From positions 1-7,907 of the forward strand of contig JAIRMD010000114.1 of assembly GCA_031258915.1 (NCBI GenBank): DNA of 7,907 nucleotides. Direction: 5' to 3'. This document shows, piece by piece, positions 6,591-7,907 of this stretch. Every line of letters begins with the position of its first letter. Positions within the stretch are counted from its first letter, which is position 1. Origin of the DNA: Prevotellaceae bacterium. GTDB taxonomy: Bacteria; Bacteroidota; Bacteroidia; Bacteroidales; UBA932. The notes beneath the pieces were generated by a model. It was not told the DNA's origin. It saw only the letters and a program-made list of their open reading frames with translations, and did no database searches. The position numbers were made by a program, and so were the translations under genes.

Positions 6591-6618
6591 ATTTCAGATT
6601 TTTGGATTTCAGATTTCA
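6591..6618 (-). repeat. Heptamer repeat, copy C (between fucosidase and thiamine pyrophosphokinase genes)
   Basis: On the minus strand two TGAAATC heptamers (6618-6605) are followed by an A-run and a third partial unit. It matches copy B at 24 of 26 positions (6616-6591 against 4764-4789). The repeat contains the TGA stop codon of the fucosidase gene (6611-6609) and covers the stretch where the thiamine pyrophosphokinase gene would be expected to start. Confidence 0.82.
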
Positions 6619-7907
6619 GGCTTCGTTTTCACCTCAATAATTGCATCGAAGCCTTGCGGCATATCGGCCAGGCTGAAGGTTACGGTGCCCGTCTTTTTGT
6701 TCTGCTTCCACGCGAGGGGCGAGGTTGCGCTGGGGTTCAGCCACCTTGCCGAGCGAATGGCGGCGGGGAGCTGCAGCGTCAGCTGCTCGCTCTCCTTGCT
6801 CAGGATGTGGATGTAGTGCACGCTGCCCTTGCGGGTAGCTGCTCCCCACGCCTGCGGCTTAACAACGCCCGCCGTGGTGCCGTATATGGTTTCTCCGAAA
6901 GCCGACATCCACTGCCCCACCTCCTTCAGGCGGGCAGCGCAGGTATCCTCCACCTCGCCCGTGGGCATGGGGCCTATGTTCAGCAGGAGGTTTGCGCCGT
7001 GCCCGGCAGCCCTCACCAGAAGATGCACCAGCTGCTCGGTCGATTTGAAGCTGTTGTCGCGAAGGTTGTAGCCCCACGAGCGGTTTATGGTTTCGCAGGT
7101 TTCGAGCGGCAAGCCTCCGTCGATGCTTTGGTTTGCGCTGAATCCGCCTCCCGTATTTTCGCCGGGCAAATCCTTCTCAAAAACTTGGTAGTCCTCGCCG
7201 GGCAGCGCGGGGAGGTGGTGGTTGTTGGCAATCATGCAGGCGGGCTGAAGGGTATGGATTAAGCCATACAGCTCGTCAAAGTGCCAGTTGACGGCAGACA
7301 TGTCGTGCGACACCTTTTGGTTTTCCTCCGGCAGCTGGTCCCATTCGCCGTCAAACCATATTCCTGCAATTTCGCCGTAGCCGGTGAGCAGCTCCGTAAG
7401 CTGCGCCTTCATGAAGCCGATGTAGGAGCTCCACTCCTTTTGCTCGGTGCGGCCTGACGCTTTCCCCGTGCGGCCGGTGGCGTAGCTGTAGTCATCGCGC
7501 GACCAGTCCAGCAGCGAGTAGTAGAGCGCCAGCTTAATGCCCTCCCTGTGGCACTCGTCGGCCAGCTGCCGGATGAGATCTTTGCCGTAGGGCGTGCCCA
7601 TGATGCCCCAGTCAGATTGCTTAGTGTCCCAGTTGCTAAAGCCGTCGTGGTGCCGCGAGGTGAAGGTAATGTACTTCATGCCGGCTTCTTTGGCAATGCC
7701 CACCAGCTTTTTTGCGTCAAAGAGCTGCGGGTTGAAGATGTGCTGCAGCTTTTTGTAGTCCTGCACCGCTATCGCTTTGCTGTTCATAACCCACTCGCCG
7801 TCGCACAGGACGCTGAACGCGCCAAAGTGGATAAATAAGCCGAAGCGTGCTTCCTCAAACCACCGATGGTTGGGATTTTTGGCCTGTTGTGCGCTCGCGC
7901 CTGCGCA
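6609..7907 (-). CDS. GH29 alpha-L-fucosidase, 5' end cut by window
   Basis: The frame is open from the right edge of the window (432 codons plus stop), so an ATG at 7787 is internal. The codons before it read RWFEEARFGLFIHFGAFSV, the conserved N-terminal part of GH29 fucosidases. Numbered from the first codon in view: residues 1-8 resemble the end of a secretory signal peptide (A-S-A before Q-Q), the (beta/alpha)8 catalytic domain spans about 14-340 with HHDGF (86-90), and IWFDGEW (183-189) holds the likely nucleophile Asp186. FEKDLPGENT (243-252), LPLETCETIN (266-275), SWGYN (277-281) and LLLNIGP (307-313) follow. A short beta domain (about 345-430) ends the protein. It should hydrolyse terminal alpha-L-fucose from glycans, acting outside the cytoplasm. 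The LPLETCETIN and SWGYN pattern suggests the broad GH29-A group, though I cannot assign the acid/base Glu by eye. The stop codon lies inside repeat copy C. Confidence 0.95.
   Translation of the reverse strand, partial: CAGASAQQAKNPNHRWFEEARFGLFIHFGAFSVLCDGEWVMNSKAIAVQDYKKLQHIFNPQLFDAKKLVGIAKEAGMKYITFTSRHHDGFSNWDTKQSDWGIMGTPYGKDLIRQLADECHREGIKLALYYSLLDWSRDDYSYATGRTGKASGRTEQKEWSSYIGFMKAQLTELLTGYGEIAGIWFDGEWDQLPEENQKVSHDMSAVNWHFDELYGLIHTLQPACMIANNHHLPALPGEDYQVFEKDLPGENTGGGFSANQSIDGGLPLETCETINRSWGYNLRDNSFKSTEQLVHLLVRAAGHGANLLLNIGPMPTGEVEDTCAARLKEVGQWMSAFGETIYGTTAGVVKPQAWGAATRKGSVHYIHILSKESEQLTLQLPAAIRSARWLNPSATSPLAWKQNKKTGTVTFSLADMPQGFDAIIEVKTKPEI

Noticed and set aside
1..7907. tRNA, rRNA, CRISPR array, insertion sequence or phage genes
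   Set aside because: I read for clover-leaf ends, evenly spaced direct repeats, transposase motifs and long terminal inverted repeats and found none; the heptamer arrays are too short and have no spacers.

Overview
The window reads as chromosomal DNA of a Bacteroidota (Bacteroidetes) bacterium, probably of the Bacteroidales or a nearby order. The signs are a DUF4249 lipoprotein, a GH29 alpha-L-fucosidase, a lipoprotein version of the Bacteroides-type flavin reductase, perfect TAnnTTTG -7 promoter boxes and no clear Shine-Dalgarno sites. Coding DNA is fairly GC-rich, while the gaps between genes are very AT-rich. No RNA gene, insertion sequence, phage gene or CRISPR array is visible.

Layout: (1) 1-575, minus: 5' part of a predicted lipoprotein with a flavin-reductase-like (FMN-binding) domain, running off the left edge. 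(2) 576-816: AT-rich non-coding DNA. (3) 817-2778, minus: dxs. (4) 2797-2873: a 77-bp divergent promoter region with a -7 box on each strand. (5) 2874-5944, plus: three genes in a row, namely a coiled-coil/OmpA-domain lipoprotein, lgt, and a DUF4249 lipoprotein. (6) 5941-6558, minus: thiamine pyrophosphokinase, whose stop codon interlocks with that of the DUF4249 gene. (7) 6609-7907, minus: GH29 alpha-L-fucosidase, with its 5' end beyond the right edge.

How the genes relate: Lgt attaches diacylglycerol to lipobox cysteines. Three of the other six proteins here (OmpA-like, DUF4249, flavin-reductase-like) carry lipoprotein signal peptides, and two of them flank lgt directly, so the plus-strand run looks like a small envelope/lipoprotein cluster. 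Dxs uses thiamine pyrophosphate, which the thiamine pyrophosphokinase makes, but the two genes are far apart and not evidently co-transcribed. The fucosidase is a secreted-type glycan-degrading enzyme of the kind this phylum uses to strip fucose from host or plant glycans.

The least ordinary signal is a degenerate heptamer repeat (TGAAATY) in the short gaps at 3895, 4764 and 6591. Two copies sit exactly where the start codon of the next gene should be, leaving both genes without a good ATG. I see no new defence or biosynthetic system; most of the window is housekeeping and envelope genes.
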